DNA of 64,000 nt from Carallia brachiata. Lineage: Eukaryota > Streptophyta > Magnoliopsida > Malpighiales > Rhizophoraceae. The notes under the pieces are model-generated. The model was not told the origin of the DNA and did not search any database. It worked only from the letters and a program-made list of their open reading frames with translations. Position numbers and translations under genes: made by a program. This document shows positions 14,000-27,104 of this stretch, in pieces. The stretch's first letter is position 1; every line of letters starts with the position of its first letter. The DNA lies in assembly GCA_021464245.1 (NCBI GenBank), contig JADCRB010000016.1, forward strand, positions 17,384,143 to 17,448,142, in the 5' to 3' direction.

Positions 14000-14276
14000 T
14001 GTCAGATAAAATATATGAGATAATAAAAAAATTATATAACATATTAAAAGGAATTATATGATTTGTGTTAATACTTATTAAAAAAATTTAATTTTTAATA
14101 ATTATTTACACAAATATAATATGTTAAAGAGAATTATACGTCTAATATAAATAGTTATTAAAGATTAAAATTTTTTTATAAGTGTTCACATGAATTATAT
14201 AATTGACATGTCTTATAATTTTTTTATAATTCATTTATCACATCGTATATTTCGTCTATTACATCATATACTGACA
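14000..14276. mobile_element. Foldback/MITE-like element, TGTCAG termini
   Basis: The element begins TGTCAGATAAAATATA and ends with the inverse CTGACA. Inner arms pair over long AT-rich stretches: the left arm around ACATATTAAAAGGAATTATA and TTAATTTTTAATAATTATT, the right arm as its approximate complement up to 14212. No clear target-site duplication was found, so the exact ends are approximate. There is no coding capacity. Confidence 0.5.
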
Positions 14277-17200
14277 GTTATTTCCAACTACCAAATTTGC
14301 AACCACGTGGCAGTCCTCTAAAAATATATTTCTTAATTTTTTAAGGAATTAAGAAGAATCTAACAAACATTGGAATTAAGAAGAATCTTATTTACAACAT
14401 AAAGTAGTAGTATGGTAGTAAATATGTATATTTCGTTTATTTTTGACCAAGTTCGAGTCTTATGGACATCGTCTAGCGACTTTGATCACTGAATTTGAGC
14501 AGTTTGAACATGTCTTGTGCGTCTTTATTTTCTAATTTATTAACACCGTTTGGTCAGTTTAGTAAAAACTTACTCAAATTCAACAACATTCAGATGGTGG
14601 GTCTCTTCCTATAATTTGAGTTAAATGAGACAAAATAAATAAAGATTATTTTAATTTCAATCCATAAATTTGATAATCCATATATTTATAATAAATCTTT
14701 CTTATATATATATATTTATAACAAGAAAAGTGCGGCCGGCTAGGCAATGCTGGCTCTTATATTTTGAGTTATCCTTCCGGCTCCTTCACCACTATTTTAT
14801 TTTATTTTATTTTATTACTATAGTACTCTAATAATAACTGCCTAATCTATTGCTTTTCTATGATTTTTTTAGTGAAATGGCTAATCCATGTCGGTTACAT
14901 GCATTGTCAATAATCCGATCAAGAAAAAACATACATTGTGAATAAATGGGTTTTTTTTTTTTAAATAATAATAGGAAGTCATGCTCATTACTCCACATAA
15001 AACTTAATTTGGAACACTCTCCTCAAAGATAATCTTGCGTAGAGTACAAAAAAGAGCGACTTTCTAATGATGTTTGTTTTTTTTCTTTTTTTCAAAAACA
15101 CAAGATGAGTTTGGTTTCGTTTATCTTTGGAGGCAACATAAAAGAACTATGATTTTTTTTTACCTTTATGTATACTTTTTCGGTATTTGAGGTTACGATG
15201 TTAGAATTTGAATTCATTCTCATAGTCTTGAAGATAACTCTCAACCTGTAACACAGCTCATGAGGTTCTAACCGAGGCGTGTGTATTGTTGATTGTGTGT
15301 ATGTTTTTGGATGCTCCTCTTGTTATGTTATTATGTAACGTGACATAATATTAATATATGCTTCAATCAATAATTCTAGGATAAGTTGTTCAATGATATG
15401 AGAATTTATAAAATATAGATGATTCATTTTTTCTATTATCTCTCAATAACCCTCTAATGATCTATTTCGAATTCAACAATAGTAAATTTGGTAAAATGTC
15501 ATCTCGCCAACTTTTAAACATTTCATTGTCATGAGAGGTGTTAAATGTCATCTGGCCAACTTCTAAATCTGGTAAAAAGAAGGAACTATTATTTTGTCCT
15601 TTGGATTCCACATCAAAGCATGCATATTGGCCGCAACTTGCTAATTACGCAAAGCACAAATTAATCAAACCTGGAATGTGAAGTAACAATCGTCGATAAG
15701 GGGCGCTCCAAACACATCCTATTAAGCAAAATAACTTTAACAAGCGGGGACCAACAATACCTAAAGAACGTCTAATATGGGCTATGACATCCACTTTGGC
15801 ATGATCGCAAATTGCAATATTAATTTTGGAGTGACATAGTCTATGAGATCATGATTTTAGGCCATGATGCAAACATCTGAATTTTGTCATCATAAGACCA
15901 CAAATATTTATCAAGAGCATTAATTTATTATCGAAAGAAACCAAAACCTCAGCTAATCATAGAAGAATGAGCATGAAAATGAAATCGGTTCCGTGACTAC
16001 CCACAAAGAATGTCCTCACAATGCGCCAAACTGTTTTAACTTTTAAGCGATCTGATAAATGTTGCACACGGTTAGCTAGAAGGTTTAAACTTCAAATTTC
16101 TCAGGTTCCCATAAAATGTAAGTTTTGATTCCAACATGTTGAAAAAGATGAACTTCCTAATGACAAAAAAAAAGAAGACCAAGCATTATTAACTAATACA
16201 AGATTATCGTGGTTGTTAATGCAAGTGGCAATTTATACGTATACGATCCAATATAAATTTCAAAGAAAGTTATCCTATTAAAAAGGTATTGCACAGTGAC
16301 CAGAAACTCGGTGTTGGAGAATGACAACCGTTTCACTTGTTTTGTCTCTAGTTTACAAGGGAAGGCATTATGCCTTGAGGCAAGTAAAAGAGATAGTCGT
16401 CACCAAGAGATTATTTCTGATTAATGGTCATAAAAATGTCCACTTTGTGGAAGTAAATAAAAGAGATAGCTATATATATATATATAATGGAACAAGATAA
16501 AGTAATTAATTATGAACATTCGTCATTGGAGACAAAGCCAGAGCAATTTAAGCAAGCATTATTCGAAGTAAATGTACAATTGAATATTAGTTACTAGAAT
16601 GATTAACAATAACATTCAAGGTGATCAATACCAGCCACACGTGCAATGGAGTAAAAGGCAGTACGCCGCATCAAGTGGCATAAATTGAAACATTCTAGTC
16701 CATAACCAAAGAATTTCTTTTCCTTTATAGTGCGTAAGATAGCTAGTCCACAATAACATTCTGTTATTGTGAACGCATTTTGAGACTGCATTCATTTCAT
16801 TTTGATCTTCCCAATAATGCACACATCTACCAACTTGATGAAATCCACGACACAGAATCAAAGACAATAAATAAAATGATGCAAGCTTCTTTTTATGGCA
16901 GGAAAATGATTCCATGTAAACGATTGGTGGTGCGAACCCATGCGAGACCTTTAGATTAGAGGACCTTGTAATACAGGCATTCGAGCCTATGGTCACTGCT
17001 TACAAGGAGTCATTCTCTAGTAATTAAATAATATTTCTCATAGAGATCCAACCAAAAAACTGAATGGCATTGTGATAAGGTAAGGGAAGCATAAATTTGT
17101 GGACAAGAAAGACAATGTACTGAAAACTGAAAACACGGCCCACATCATGCGCGGACGCAGAGGCCAGATTGCTATGGAGTGGGATTGGATACGTGGGGTT

Positions 17201-18290
17201 GCTAGCTACATCATAAGAACATGACCTAATTTTAACATGACCTAATTATTTTCTGACATAATATCTAACCTTGAAAATCGTTCACGACGGATATTGTTCC
17301 CCAGTCCCCACTGTTGTGGGTAAGGTGCGTTTATTATACCTCATCTCTCATCTGTTTTTAAGTAGTCCACGCACAGACAGTTTTGTGACCTAATTATGTG
17401 CCGTATATGCACCACCATTCCCCATCTGTTTTATCCTCAAATCATTCATCTGCATGTAGCTGGTTCCTGCCTGGAGCTCACTCATGTGCAATAATATTAA
17501 CTAACAGAAATAGAGAACTCACAATTTCATAGGCATGCAAATAACCGCTGATTCTCCTTAAATAATGTCTCGGGTTTGAGCCTTGTAAATAGAAAAAATG
17601 GCATAGGTAGAGCTCTCCTCTGCAAAGAGTCCGACAAAAATTTGAATAAGATTCGTTGAAACTTAATGCAGTTTCTGGATACCAGGGTAAAAAAAAAAAA
17701 ACATTTTCGGAGGCATCCTTTTTGGGAGATTTTACGTTGGATTCTTTTTCCTAAGCTGAGCGCTTCTGAATATACAACGTGCAAGTTGGTGATGGTAGCA
17801 AAAATTTGGTAAGGACCCATTTTCTCTCTAACACCATTTAATTGAGAGAACTACGTCCTGTTCATTGATATCAATTTTGTAGTTGAATCTAATTTGTCAA
17901 AAGAAAAGAAAAAACCAAAAAAACTTAAGACAGTCCTCTAAATGATTGTCCAACAACAAGAAAAGCAAGTTGCTTAAAAGAATATACATAAAGGAAACAG
18001 CCAAGCCAACTGCCGGGTGCAGAAAATTGGACAATAGTTGAAAGGGAGGCTCAGACTAACGGCGTTCGCACAAGTGCCTGTAGTAGCTTTTTCGTAGAGA
18101 TAGTTGGCATATTCCATTAACCGGTCCAAGTTTGTCTTAATCAGAGCGAGTTCTCGCCTGTTGGGGCCTTGCCAACCAGAAATGGCGTGTATTGTCACTC
18201 CCGTTCACTTCACCCATTGATGCACCGTCTCTATTTAATTATCAATAAAAGTAGTGGGTCACTTCGAAGGCAAATCCCCTAAAAAAAAAA
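14277..18290. other. Intergenic, no gene recognised
   Basis: This region is less AT-rich than the flanking desert. Minus-strand open frames at 16625-16996 (123 codons) and 17527-17820 (97 codons) have ordinary ATG or alternative starts but no motif I recognise. I treat them as chance frames. Confidence 0.4.
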
Positions 18291-18334
18291 CACACACACA
18301 CACACACACACTCTCTCTCTCTCTCTCTCTCTCT
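18291..18334. repeat. Compound microsatellite (CA)10(CT)12
   Basis: An uninterrupted CA tract at 18291-18310 is followed directly by a CT tract to 18334, and is preceded by an A10 run. It is a likely length-polymorphic site. Confidence 0.95.
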
Positions 18335-19693
18335 GATCAGAAAAATAATGATCGAATAAGGGGCTAGGAATACTTTGATGGTGGTCATTTTTATAACCAT
18401 GCTAAAAGGTTAAAACTTCTTTTAATATATGTCTTCCTTAGATTTTGAACTCTTGACATTGCAGATAATCTTTACATAGAGCCAGTTCAATTACTAATTA
18501 AGCCAACCCATGTTGATAAAAACAAACTCTCTCTCTATGGGTCCCCATGGACATCACATGGAGTCCTTTAAAAATTATGAAGAACTCATGAAGCGAATGG
18601 TCCCCTACAGATACCATATCCACTTCAATCCATCCCAGGCATCAAGTCCAAGTTTGAGAAACGAGGATGGAAATCTCAACCAGAAGCCCTACGATCCGAT
18701 ATTTTGCGGCCAAGCAAAATTTAAATAGCTGCCAAAAGCTTTAAACCAAAATGGGCCAACTGCAGTTCTGTCCTTCTCAAACATCCATATTGATTGAGCA
18801 GCGGATCAAATGTAACCTGCTCGGAAATTGCTTGTCCACCACTTCACTTTGGTGCAATGCCTCGAGGATAGACAATCCTTCGCATCCTCACGTATCTTAC
18901 CAACCTGACAACCATTACATTTATTAACAAATTTTTACCTTCCTCATTTTATGGCGGTGGACAACCGGCAAACTGGATGCTAATCATTGAAATATCCATC
19001 GCGAAAGACTGCATACGCACAAAAGCACGTCCTTTTGGATGCTCAAAAGGCATAAAAAGTGTCGCTGAGGAAGCGAGTAAAGGACACAGACCCATAAAAA
19101 GTGACAGAGGTAATATCAAAAACGTTGATTGTACATTTATAAACATTTATAATTGTTTAATGCACGATAACAAGTGACAATACGAACTATAAAATGTACA
19201 ATCAACACTCATAATATTATCCCTCGACATCCACACTCAGATGACTTGATGAATGAATAGTTTCACATACATACAAGTCACACATCAAATGAAGTGCAAA
19301 GGCACATCAGCAACCTACAACAGAATTTAAAACTAAATCAATGATAAATCCATAGAATTTGTGTGGATAAAGATTCGATAGAATTTTAGAAAATCACTAC
19401 TTCCAGAATTCAAGTTTCTACAACAGTTTTTAGTTCTACAAACTACATCAATGATAAATCCATATATAGGGCAGCATTACAAGCTTTTATTGACAGATAA
19501 TCATTCCCACACCACATCTGCAAGCAGCACAAAGAAAATCAAATGCCTGGCAAGGCGGACACTTCTCCAAGAAGAATTTTTGAGAACGCTGCAAACGTCA
19601 CCTAACCATCAACACTATGCAAACAACCATTAATCTTCCTTCAAAAGTGACGCCAAAAAGTCCTCAAAGAAAGTCCAGTAGCAATTTCCCTTC
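18335..19693. other. Intergenic plus V-ATPase c 3' flank
   Basis: No gene is recognised. Open frames on both strands (18510-18728, 18949-19177) lack family motifs. The 3' UTR of the downstream minus-strand V-ATPase gene must occupy the right end of this stretch. Its polyadenylation site was not determined. Confidence 0.4.
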
Positions 19694-22137
19694 TCAATCA
19701 GCCCTTGACTGGCCAGCTCGGGAAGATAAGATGATGCCCACAATAAGCCCGTACAGGGCCAATGCTTCCGCAAAAATGAGAATAAGAATCATGCCAACAA
19801 ACAATTTTGGCTGCTGGGCATTAGCTCTGCCACAGAACAATAAATCATATCAACCTGAATAACAGTCCTTCACGAGTAATAAAATTATCAAAATCACTTT
19901 TTACTGACAACTGAAACAAAATAACAAACACATGGTGAGAGAGATGGTGCAAATAACAAAAGTTTGCATCCAGGAAACTGTGTCAAACTGGTTTTATAAA
20001 ATAAACTTCTTGAAGAAAATTTGTAACCCAACAAGAAAAATATGAAGCAAAGGCTTTATCTTAATGAAGTAAAGAAGACAGGTTGGAGTTGCTTCCATCA
20101 ACCAATTGTATTAATGCAACAGAGAAGCAAAAGAAATGGAGATATTCTATGTCATTTCATATCCCCTCTTTTTTAAAGAATCCACTTTTTTAATGAAATT
20201 TCGATTACCCCAGAATTGATCAATTTCTGCCTGAAATTGAAACCGTAATGAAGGTTTGGTAAATAGGACCATAGATCTTAACAGTTTGTGTGCCAAAATA
20301 AAGTGTCCCATGCCTAACCATAGACAAGGCAAGAACAAATAAAATGCTTGGATCAGCTACGGAATCCTACTATCCTTGCCCACCTAAACTAAGTTTTTAA
20401 TCAATAAGTCTACTGTTTCTAAAATGCCCCCAAAATCATGAAGAAAACTCAATTTGGAGATAGGCACTGTTAAATCAGTAAGGTTACAAATGTCTATGTC
20501 ATCATCTTATCCTTCTTTCACTATCAATCAGCACATTATCTACGTGGAACACAAAGTTGAAACTAATAATGGAAATCTGAAAAGGGAAATCTCCTAATCC
20601 ATCCAAAGTTATCTGACTAATAGAACCAGAGTAACTGGAGGTTAGATTGACATGTTACATGACTTCATTGTTATGACAGCAATTGACAAATCATAAACAT
20701 GGTCCTTACATATCACTAGACACAGAGACAGCAAACATACCTGACACCAGCATCACCAACAATACCAATGGCCATCCCAGCAGAAAGCCCAGCAAGGCCA
20801 CAAGCAAGACCGGAAGAGAGATGTGCATAACCATCAAAAAGGTAGTATGATTTTGCCTTGGGGTTAATCCCAGTACTGATAATAACAGCAATAATCAATC
20901 CATATATACCCAACACACCAGCCATAACAACTGGCACAATTGACTTCATTACCAGCTCAGGCCTCATCACACCCATTGACGCAACACCAACACCACTCTT
21001 GGCTGTTCCATATGCGGCTCCCATACCTAAAAATCCAGCAAAATCATATAATTTGCACCAAAAACATCAACCTAACCTTCGTGGTCGTGATCTAAGAAAA
21101 TGAAGAAATAGAGAAAAAAATTAGAGGTTGACATGCCATAGTGCCGTAGCTATTGACGAATCCTAAAAATGAACATCACATAGATCTCGGCCTTAAGTTC
21201 ATCTTTCGGATTCTAAATCAAGAATAATCAGATTTGAATATTCGAATTTCCTTCGGTACTTCCATTTAGCCAAGAAAAGTGAAGCGGGCACAGTATTTCT
21301 TTATTTTTGAATCTCCGGTTTTTTTTCAATAAATATAACAACAAATCAAGAGTCCACTGCAAATCCATAGGCCCTGAGTAGAAACAAAAGGAAAACCGAT
21401 CTAATCAGGAATCCACATTTAGATCGAGAATTCCAGATCTTCATTAACTACAAAGATTAACTTGAAATAAGCCTTTGAAATGTTAGGACCCAAGCATGAC
21501 AACAAGAAATGAAGCTAAATTCCCTACGAGCAAGTAACAGCAGGACTTTTATTGTTAAAGATTGGGCTGACACCAGTCCAGTAAAGGGTCTAAATTGTAT
21601 TAGGCCCAAGTAAATAAGACAATAGTAATTGTGTGATAGCTAGTTATTTGTGGAAGAGAGTAGCGATACATATATGTGTAATAGAGAAGAAAGGAGTCAG
21701 TGGATGAATGATGAATTAATCAATCTTCCCCTAAAATCTGTGTCTTCTCTTTCTCTGATCTGCTATCTTCTTCCTCTTCTTCTTTATTCTGATTCGGGTC
21801 CTTACATGAAATTACAAATTCTAACCCTTTCATCAATTGTTCTCAGTTATTCGCACAAAACGGCGTCGCTTAAAATTACACTGATGGCATCAGATCGATC
21901 AAAGGATCATAAATCTCGAACTTGCAATTTCCTTTGATTTACGAGGCATTAGGTGACCAAATATATCAAAAATCTCATATGAAAAGACACTAAGATTCAG
22001 CGCCAGTAAATGCAATAAAGAGAAATCGAGTAAGAGAAAAATGAGGTAAGGGAATCACAGGAGAAAACGAGCGCGGCGGCTGCGCCGAGGAAGCCGAAGA
22101 ACGGTGCCGTTTCATCGCCGCTGAAGCCAGAAGACAT
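19694..22137 (-). CDS. VHA-c: V-type H+-ATPase 16-kDa proteolipid subunit c
   Basis: Membrane rotor subunit of the vacuolar proton pump. There are three exons on the minus strand: 22137-22059 (79 bp), 21026-20741 (286 bp) and 19826-19694 (133 bp). All junctions are GT-AG and in phase, giving 165 aa, the standard length. The protein starts [20 protein letters not shown] and ends [10 protein letters not shown]. Four hydrophobic helices are visible, at about residues 13-33, 56-78, 94-117 and 131-155. The proton-binding glutamate is E142 in [13 protein letters not shown]. Glycine-rich packing stretches ([36 protein letters not shown]) are fully conserved. Intron 1 (about 1.03 kb) carries a solo LTR. 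Plants have several near-identical VHA-c genes, and I cannot say which isoform this is. Confidence 0.97.
21481..21806. mobile_element. Solo LTR in VHA-c intron 1
   Basis: A 326-bp segment begins TGTTAGGACCC and ends GGGTCCTTACA, the short terminal inverted repeat typical of LTRs (TG...CA). It is flanked on both sides by a perfect 5-bp direct repeat TGAAA (21476-21480 and 21807-21811). No internal retroelement sequence is present, so it is a solo LTR left by recombination, most likely of a Copia-type element (family inferred). Confidence 0.9.
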
Positions 22138-22379
22138 GTTTGATCACGGATCCGGTGACGGTGCCGTTATAAATCTGAGATTGCAGAACGTTCTGGTGGT
22201 TCGATTTTCTTCTTTTTCCCGTTTTGAAGCACCGCCGCGCGTGGGTTGATCAAAGGGAAGAGATAAAAGGACAAAAGGACTGCCAACAGGTGCAGTTGCT
22301 AATTTAGATGGCAGAAATTTAATACGGTTTAATTAAACGTCTCAAATTAAAATTTTAAAAAAGACAGTCATTTTTTGAT
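22138..22379 (-). promoter_or_regulatory. V-ATPase c leader and proximal promoter
   Basis: Region immediately upstream of the VHA-c start codon. It is GC-richer near 22140-22260 (GTGACGGTGCCG, CGCCGCGCGTGGG), then falls to AT-rich DNA. No clear TATA box was identified and the transcription start is unknown. Confidence 0.35.
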
Positions 22380-22865
22380 TTGATTACAGTTTGGTTCCAT
22401 TCCGGTTACAATTATGAATTGTCGGTTCTAGTTCTAAGATATCCCGAACCTCAATTGAACTGTTCTGTAAACGGTTCAGTCCGATTTCGAATCATCCGCG
22501 GTTTCAATTTCGGTTCTGGTTACGGTTTTAATAATGGTTCCAGTTTGATCTATCTGTAACTTTTTTTTTAAACAATCTAAATTTGTAAAAATCAAATTTT
22601 AATTAGCTTAATGAGGGAAATTTTAAATAACAAAAGAGATTAATGTTTTTATAAGTAATTGGTTTGTATATTTTTTAAAAAATATCAAATGAACCACCGT
22701 TTGAAATCGTTGGTTTATGGTTCTTAAAAGAAAGAATCAGAACCGAACTTTCACTTAGTCGGTTACGGTTTCGTAGTTAGAACCGTCCAACTAGTTCGAT
22801 TTGGTTCTGATTAACAAACGGTCCGGTTCCGGTTCGGTTCTGGTTCGAATCGAACTAGTGGTTCG
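22380..22865. repeat. GGTTCGGTT-rich dispersed element
   Basis: Two arms (22385-22560 and 22690-22865) are crowded with GGTTCCGGTT, GGTTCTGGTT and AACCGT variants around an AT-rich centre. This composition is typical of non-autonomous hAT-type plant elements. I could not define terminal repeats or a target duplication. Confidence 0.5.
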
Positions 22866-24203
22866 GGGCGACCCAAACCTGGAAGCCAATTTCTGGGCTT
22901 TTGTTGTTTTGGACTTGGCCCACCGAGACCCATAATCCGTACGTAAATGATGGGCTTGAGTGGCCCAATAACTAGAATACCAACCTTCTTTTATCTGCGA
23001 CGCACTAATCAAATTTTAACATTATTTTGCATAAATAAATCTATTAAATAAGAAATATTAAGTTACAATTAGTTTAAACACTTTTTTGAAATTTTTTGGT
23101 CATATATTCAAGTCTCAGGAATTCTATTCTTATTTCTTGAATCTAGACCTTTTGGCCACCTTGTAATAAAAAAAGAAATATTAAGCTACTAATGAGTTTT
23201 AACTAAGTTGTAATAGATTTATCTTTAAAATTGAAATCTTTAAATTCGAGTTTCAGTTGAAACTAATTAATACAAAAATCAAATATTAAGTTTGTGATGA
23301 ATAAAGTTATTATATATTATTTTATAAAAATTAATAATATTAGACATATTTACCAAGGTAATATTCATATTTTATTACTTTACGGTTCACAAAAACCATT
23401 TCAAATGTACCCGGAAAAATCTTTTCAAATGAAATTATACATATGTACGTGTATGTATGTAAATTACCTTTTATTTTTTCTTTTCCCACTTTATAGAATC
23501 TATTAGAATTAAGAAAATTCTCATAACTACTTTATTCTTTTTGTTAAGTTTGTTAGTCACCATGCAAATATAATTTTGATATTTATCTAAATGAATCGTC
23601 TCTAAAAATCAACTACACATAGCTATTTTTTGAAGTATTAATCTTATACGAAAACCAAGCAACGTGGGCCATTTTTCTAGCAGGAGAAAGTAAGAAGTGA
23701 GAGGAAAAAAATGCTACAGTTTTGGAAACCAAGACAAGTGTGGAAAAGAAAATCATATCAGTAAATTACCATTACATCACAATTTGAAGCACCAAATTAC
23801 CATTTTTTTTTATTAACCTTCCCTCTATTTTTAGTAAAAAAAAAAAATTATGAATATATTAGTCATAATATTTGTAAATTAGATTTAAAGTAATATCGTA
23901 TTTAAATGTTTCGTTCAATTATTTTTTATAAAGTAGATTCAATGAAAAAAAAAAATTAAATTATTATTAAATTATCACCTTAAATAATTTTATTTAACTT
24001 TTTCTTTTCCTAAGTTTACGTATTCCTTCAATTTTATTCCAAATTGGCAATCCAAACACGGAAGTAGGGCCAATAATATCCAGCCAAGCAAGTGGCAACG
24101 ATAGCCGTCAGCCTTCGTCGAGTGTAAAATATACTATGAGGAAACAATCAGTAGCCGTTTTCCCGAGCGCAGTCCAGAGGAGAGAGCATAGGAGTTGAAG
24201 GAG
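22866..24203. other. Intergenic and promoter of the aldo-keto reductase
   Basis: Mostly AT-rich with no gene. The last about 100 bases before 24204 are mixed-composition leader sequence. A weak TATA-like TAAAATATACTA lies at about 24124-24135, plausibly positioned for the reductase but not conclusive. Confidence 0.35.
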
Positions 24204-26437
24204 ATGGCAATAACACTTAACAATGGATTCAAAATGCCCATAATCGGACTGGGTGTCTGGCGTATGGAAGGAAAAGAAATCAGAGACCTCATTATCAACG
24301 CCATCAAGATTGGTTATCGCCATTTTGACTGTGCTGGTAACCTGTCTTTCTCTTCACTCTCCTTTTCGTTTTTAGTGCTGTTTTTTTCTTCTTTTTTTTA
24401 GAGTTTTAGTTTTGTCAAAACGGAATGGGTCGTTTCCGTTGTTGTTGTGGGGTTTCTCAATTTGCTAAAATTGCTGTCTTTTGCATCATCACCGATTTAG
24501 ATGCTTATGCATAATACGGGGATTTCTGGGACATGTTTATAATGGGTTAGTGGGATTTGACAAATTGAGGTTTTTTCTTTATAGCTGACTACCAAAACGA
24601 AGCAGAAGTTGGGGAGGCACTTGCAGAAGCTTTTAAAACAGGGCTTGTCAAGAGGGAGGATCTGTATATTACTACCAAGGTTGGTATGGTCACTTTTTCT
24701 TTGTTTGCTTTTATTTATTTATTTATTAATAAATGTGATCCAATCTTCTTGGTTTATTGCTGAGTGCTAATTTTGTTTCTTTTGATCGCCTTTCCAGCTC
24801 TGGAATTCAGACCATGGACATGTTCTTGAGGCCTGCAAAGATAGTTTGAAGAAGCTTCGGCTTGATTATCTGGACCTCTATCTTGTTCACTTCCCTGTGG
24901 CCACAAGGCATACTGGTGTGATTCCTCACTTTCTTCATTTATCACAACCCCTGCCCTCTTCACACACACACACGCACACGCACACAAAACCGTTGTTGAG
25001 ATTTGAATGTAGATTAGTGAGACCAAACCTACAATATATGCAACTTGTGGGTGAGTCAGTAAGATTAGAGGCGTGAAATTCCCTTACAAAGATGTGTTCC
25101 ATGTTTACCCTTTTTCCTCCATCTGTTCAAAGGTTCTGCTCCAGTTTTCGAAGATATTATTAGAGTCAGAGTCTTCTATTTTTGTTTATATGCTGTCGCT
25201 TAACAGTAATAATTTCATTGGCTGAAACTTTATGTGCATGCATACAGGAGTGGGCACGACTGGTAGTGCTTTGGATGAGAATGGTGTGCTGGACATAGAC
25301 ACAACTATATCCTTGGAAACTACCTGGCATGCAATGGAAGATCTGGTTTCCACGGGTCTTGTTCGCAGTATTGGCATCAGGTACGCTTGCAAATCTCAAC
25401 TTAGGATCCCATGTACGGTGCACACCAATAAAAAAGAATGTTTACCGTCTTGTGTTGTATGCCACTTTCTTTTGCTTAATACTGCTATCAAGACATGTCC
25501 TTCATTGTGCTTTTTTTAAGAGTTAAAATTGGACACGGTGATCTGAGAGGCGTTGTTAGGTCTCCAAACACACTGAGCTACGCTTGTTACACTATGAATG
25601 TGTATGTCCGTGCTTTTGCTTCTTTTTACCTCAAAAATGAAGTTGATGAAAACTAGTTATATCAGTTGAAATGACTGCCTCGTGACCCTGTTTTGAAAGT
25701 GCGCATCACTAATATTGCTGTTTTGAATTTAAAATGATGGATGTTGCTGCTATTAACTCGTTAAATTACCATTGTCTGTCTGAATTACAATGAAACACAA
25801 GGGCAACCATCTCTAATCTGTCCATACATGATTTTGAGCACCTTGCGTTTTTTAGTTTGTTTGGGGCTTTGGATTGTGCTCTGATAGGGAGTTACTTGCA
25901 GCAACTATGACATCTTTTTGACCAGAGATTGCTTAGCCTACTCAAAAATTAAGCCTGCTGTGAATCAAATTGAAACACACCCATACTTCCAGCGTGAATC
26001 TCTTGTCAAATTCTGTCAGAAGCATGGCATCTGCGTTACAGCTCACACCCCTCTCGGGGGCGCTGCTGCTAATACTGAGTGGTTTGGCACAGTATCATGT
26101 TTGGATGATCCTGTTTTCAAAGTAAGTTATGCTTCCTTATTTGAATTTTCATCAGCTGTCAAACCTTGGTCACCAAAAATTCGTCTCCCCTATTTGTTTG
26201 TGTCAGGGCTTGGCTGAGAAATACAAGAAAACTGTGGCCCAAATTGTTCTTCGTTGGGGCCTTCAGCGAGACACTGTTGTCATCCCCAAGTCATCAAAGA
26301 TTGAGAGACTGAAAGAGAACTTTGAAGTTTTCAATTTCGAGCTGAGCAAAGAGGACATGGAAATGATCCAGAAGCTGGACAGAAAGTACCGAACCAACCA
26401 ACCTGCCAAGTTTTGGGGGATTGATTTGTATGCTTAA
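24204..26437 (+). CDS. S6PDH: NADPH aldo-keto reductase, sorbitol-6-phosphate dehydrogenase-like
   Basis: Aldo-keto reductase closest in motif pattern to plant NADP-dependent D-sorbitol-6-phosphate dehydrogenase/aldose-6-phosphate reductase. The six exons are 24204-24336, 24585-24679, 24798-24915, 25248-25380, 25902-26121 and 26207-26437. All junctions are GT-AG and in phase, giving 309 aa, the family length. The catalytic tetrad is visible: D42 and Y47 in GYRHFDCAADYQNE, K76 in ITTKLWNSDHGH and H107 in LDLYLVHFP. NADPH-binding marks are GLVRSIGISNYD, VNQIETHPYFQ and VVIPKSSKIERLKENF. The C-terminus YRTNQPAKFWGIDLYA is typical of the subgroup. In sorbitol-making Rosaceae the enzyme reduces glucose-6-phosphate; elsewhere the physiological substrate of such homologues is uncertain. 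It converges with the kinesin-12 remnant 3' to 3'. No lesions were seen. Confidence 0.95.
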
Positions 26438-27104
26438 GCACGTCGCTGACTCTTATGCGTTTTGTGAATCTTCCCTGAGTGTTGCAAAGAATAAGAGCAA
26501 ACCATGCAATCATTTTATGCAAGGGATTACTATAGTAATTAATATCACGAAATTGGACCCATCTTATCAATACCGCATATAGTGCATGGATACATTATCA
26601 CATTAAAGACCTTATTTGAAAGACGATGCCTTTTCACCACTGCATTTTCATGTCTATTACCTTCTAATATCTCTATCTCCATGGTCAATTGTCAACACAA
26701 GTCAATCCATGCCGCAAGTCGCCTTAGCCACAGTGAACATCCAGTAGCCAGAAAATAGACGGTCAAATTCCTATTCAAAACGACCTCCCATTTCAAGTTT
26801 CTTCAATGTTCGGCAGCCACCTCAATCTGGATTGGTAATACCAACCACAGGGACGACAAATCACATCAAAACGAACCGAAATGACAAAAAGGCTAACATA
26901 TATTAGTATTAGGTAGCGTTCGTCATGAACAATGACAGTCTCCAGGAACATTGAAAAATCGCAATGTTGCAGTCATAAGTAGTTGAGTATCCGTGAGTTT
27001 TAGAGACCATTTGTTTCAGAGTGAAAGTTTAACACGCTGAAGAATGTTGGGGAGTAAAGGGCAAACAGCAGGTCAGTTTAAAGGTTATGGAGCAAGAAAT
27101 TACC
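26438..27104. other. Spacer between reductase and kinesin-12 remnant
   Basis: Contains the reductase 3' UTR at the left. I searched the minus strand for the missing C-terminal coil of the kinesin-12 and found no convincing match beyond 27105. No other gene was seen. Confidence 0.45.

Noticed and set aside
16625..16996. 123-codon minus-strand frame in the gene desert
   Set aside because: No recognisable motif, low-quality composition, no splice-linked neighbours; within chance expectation.
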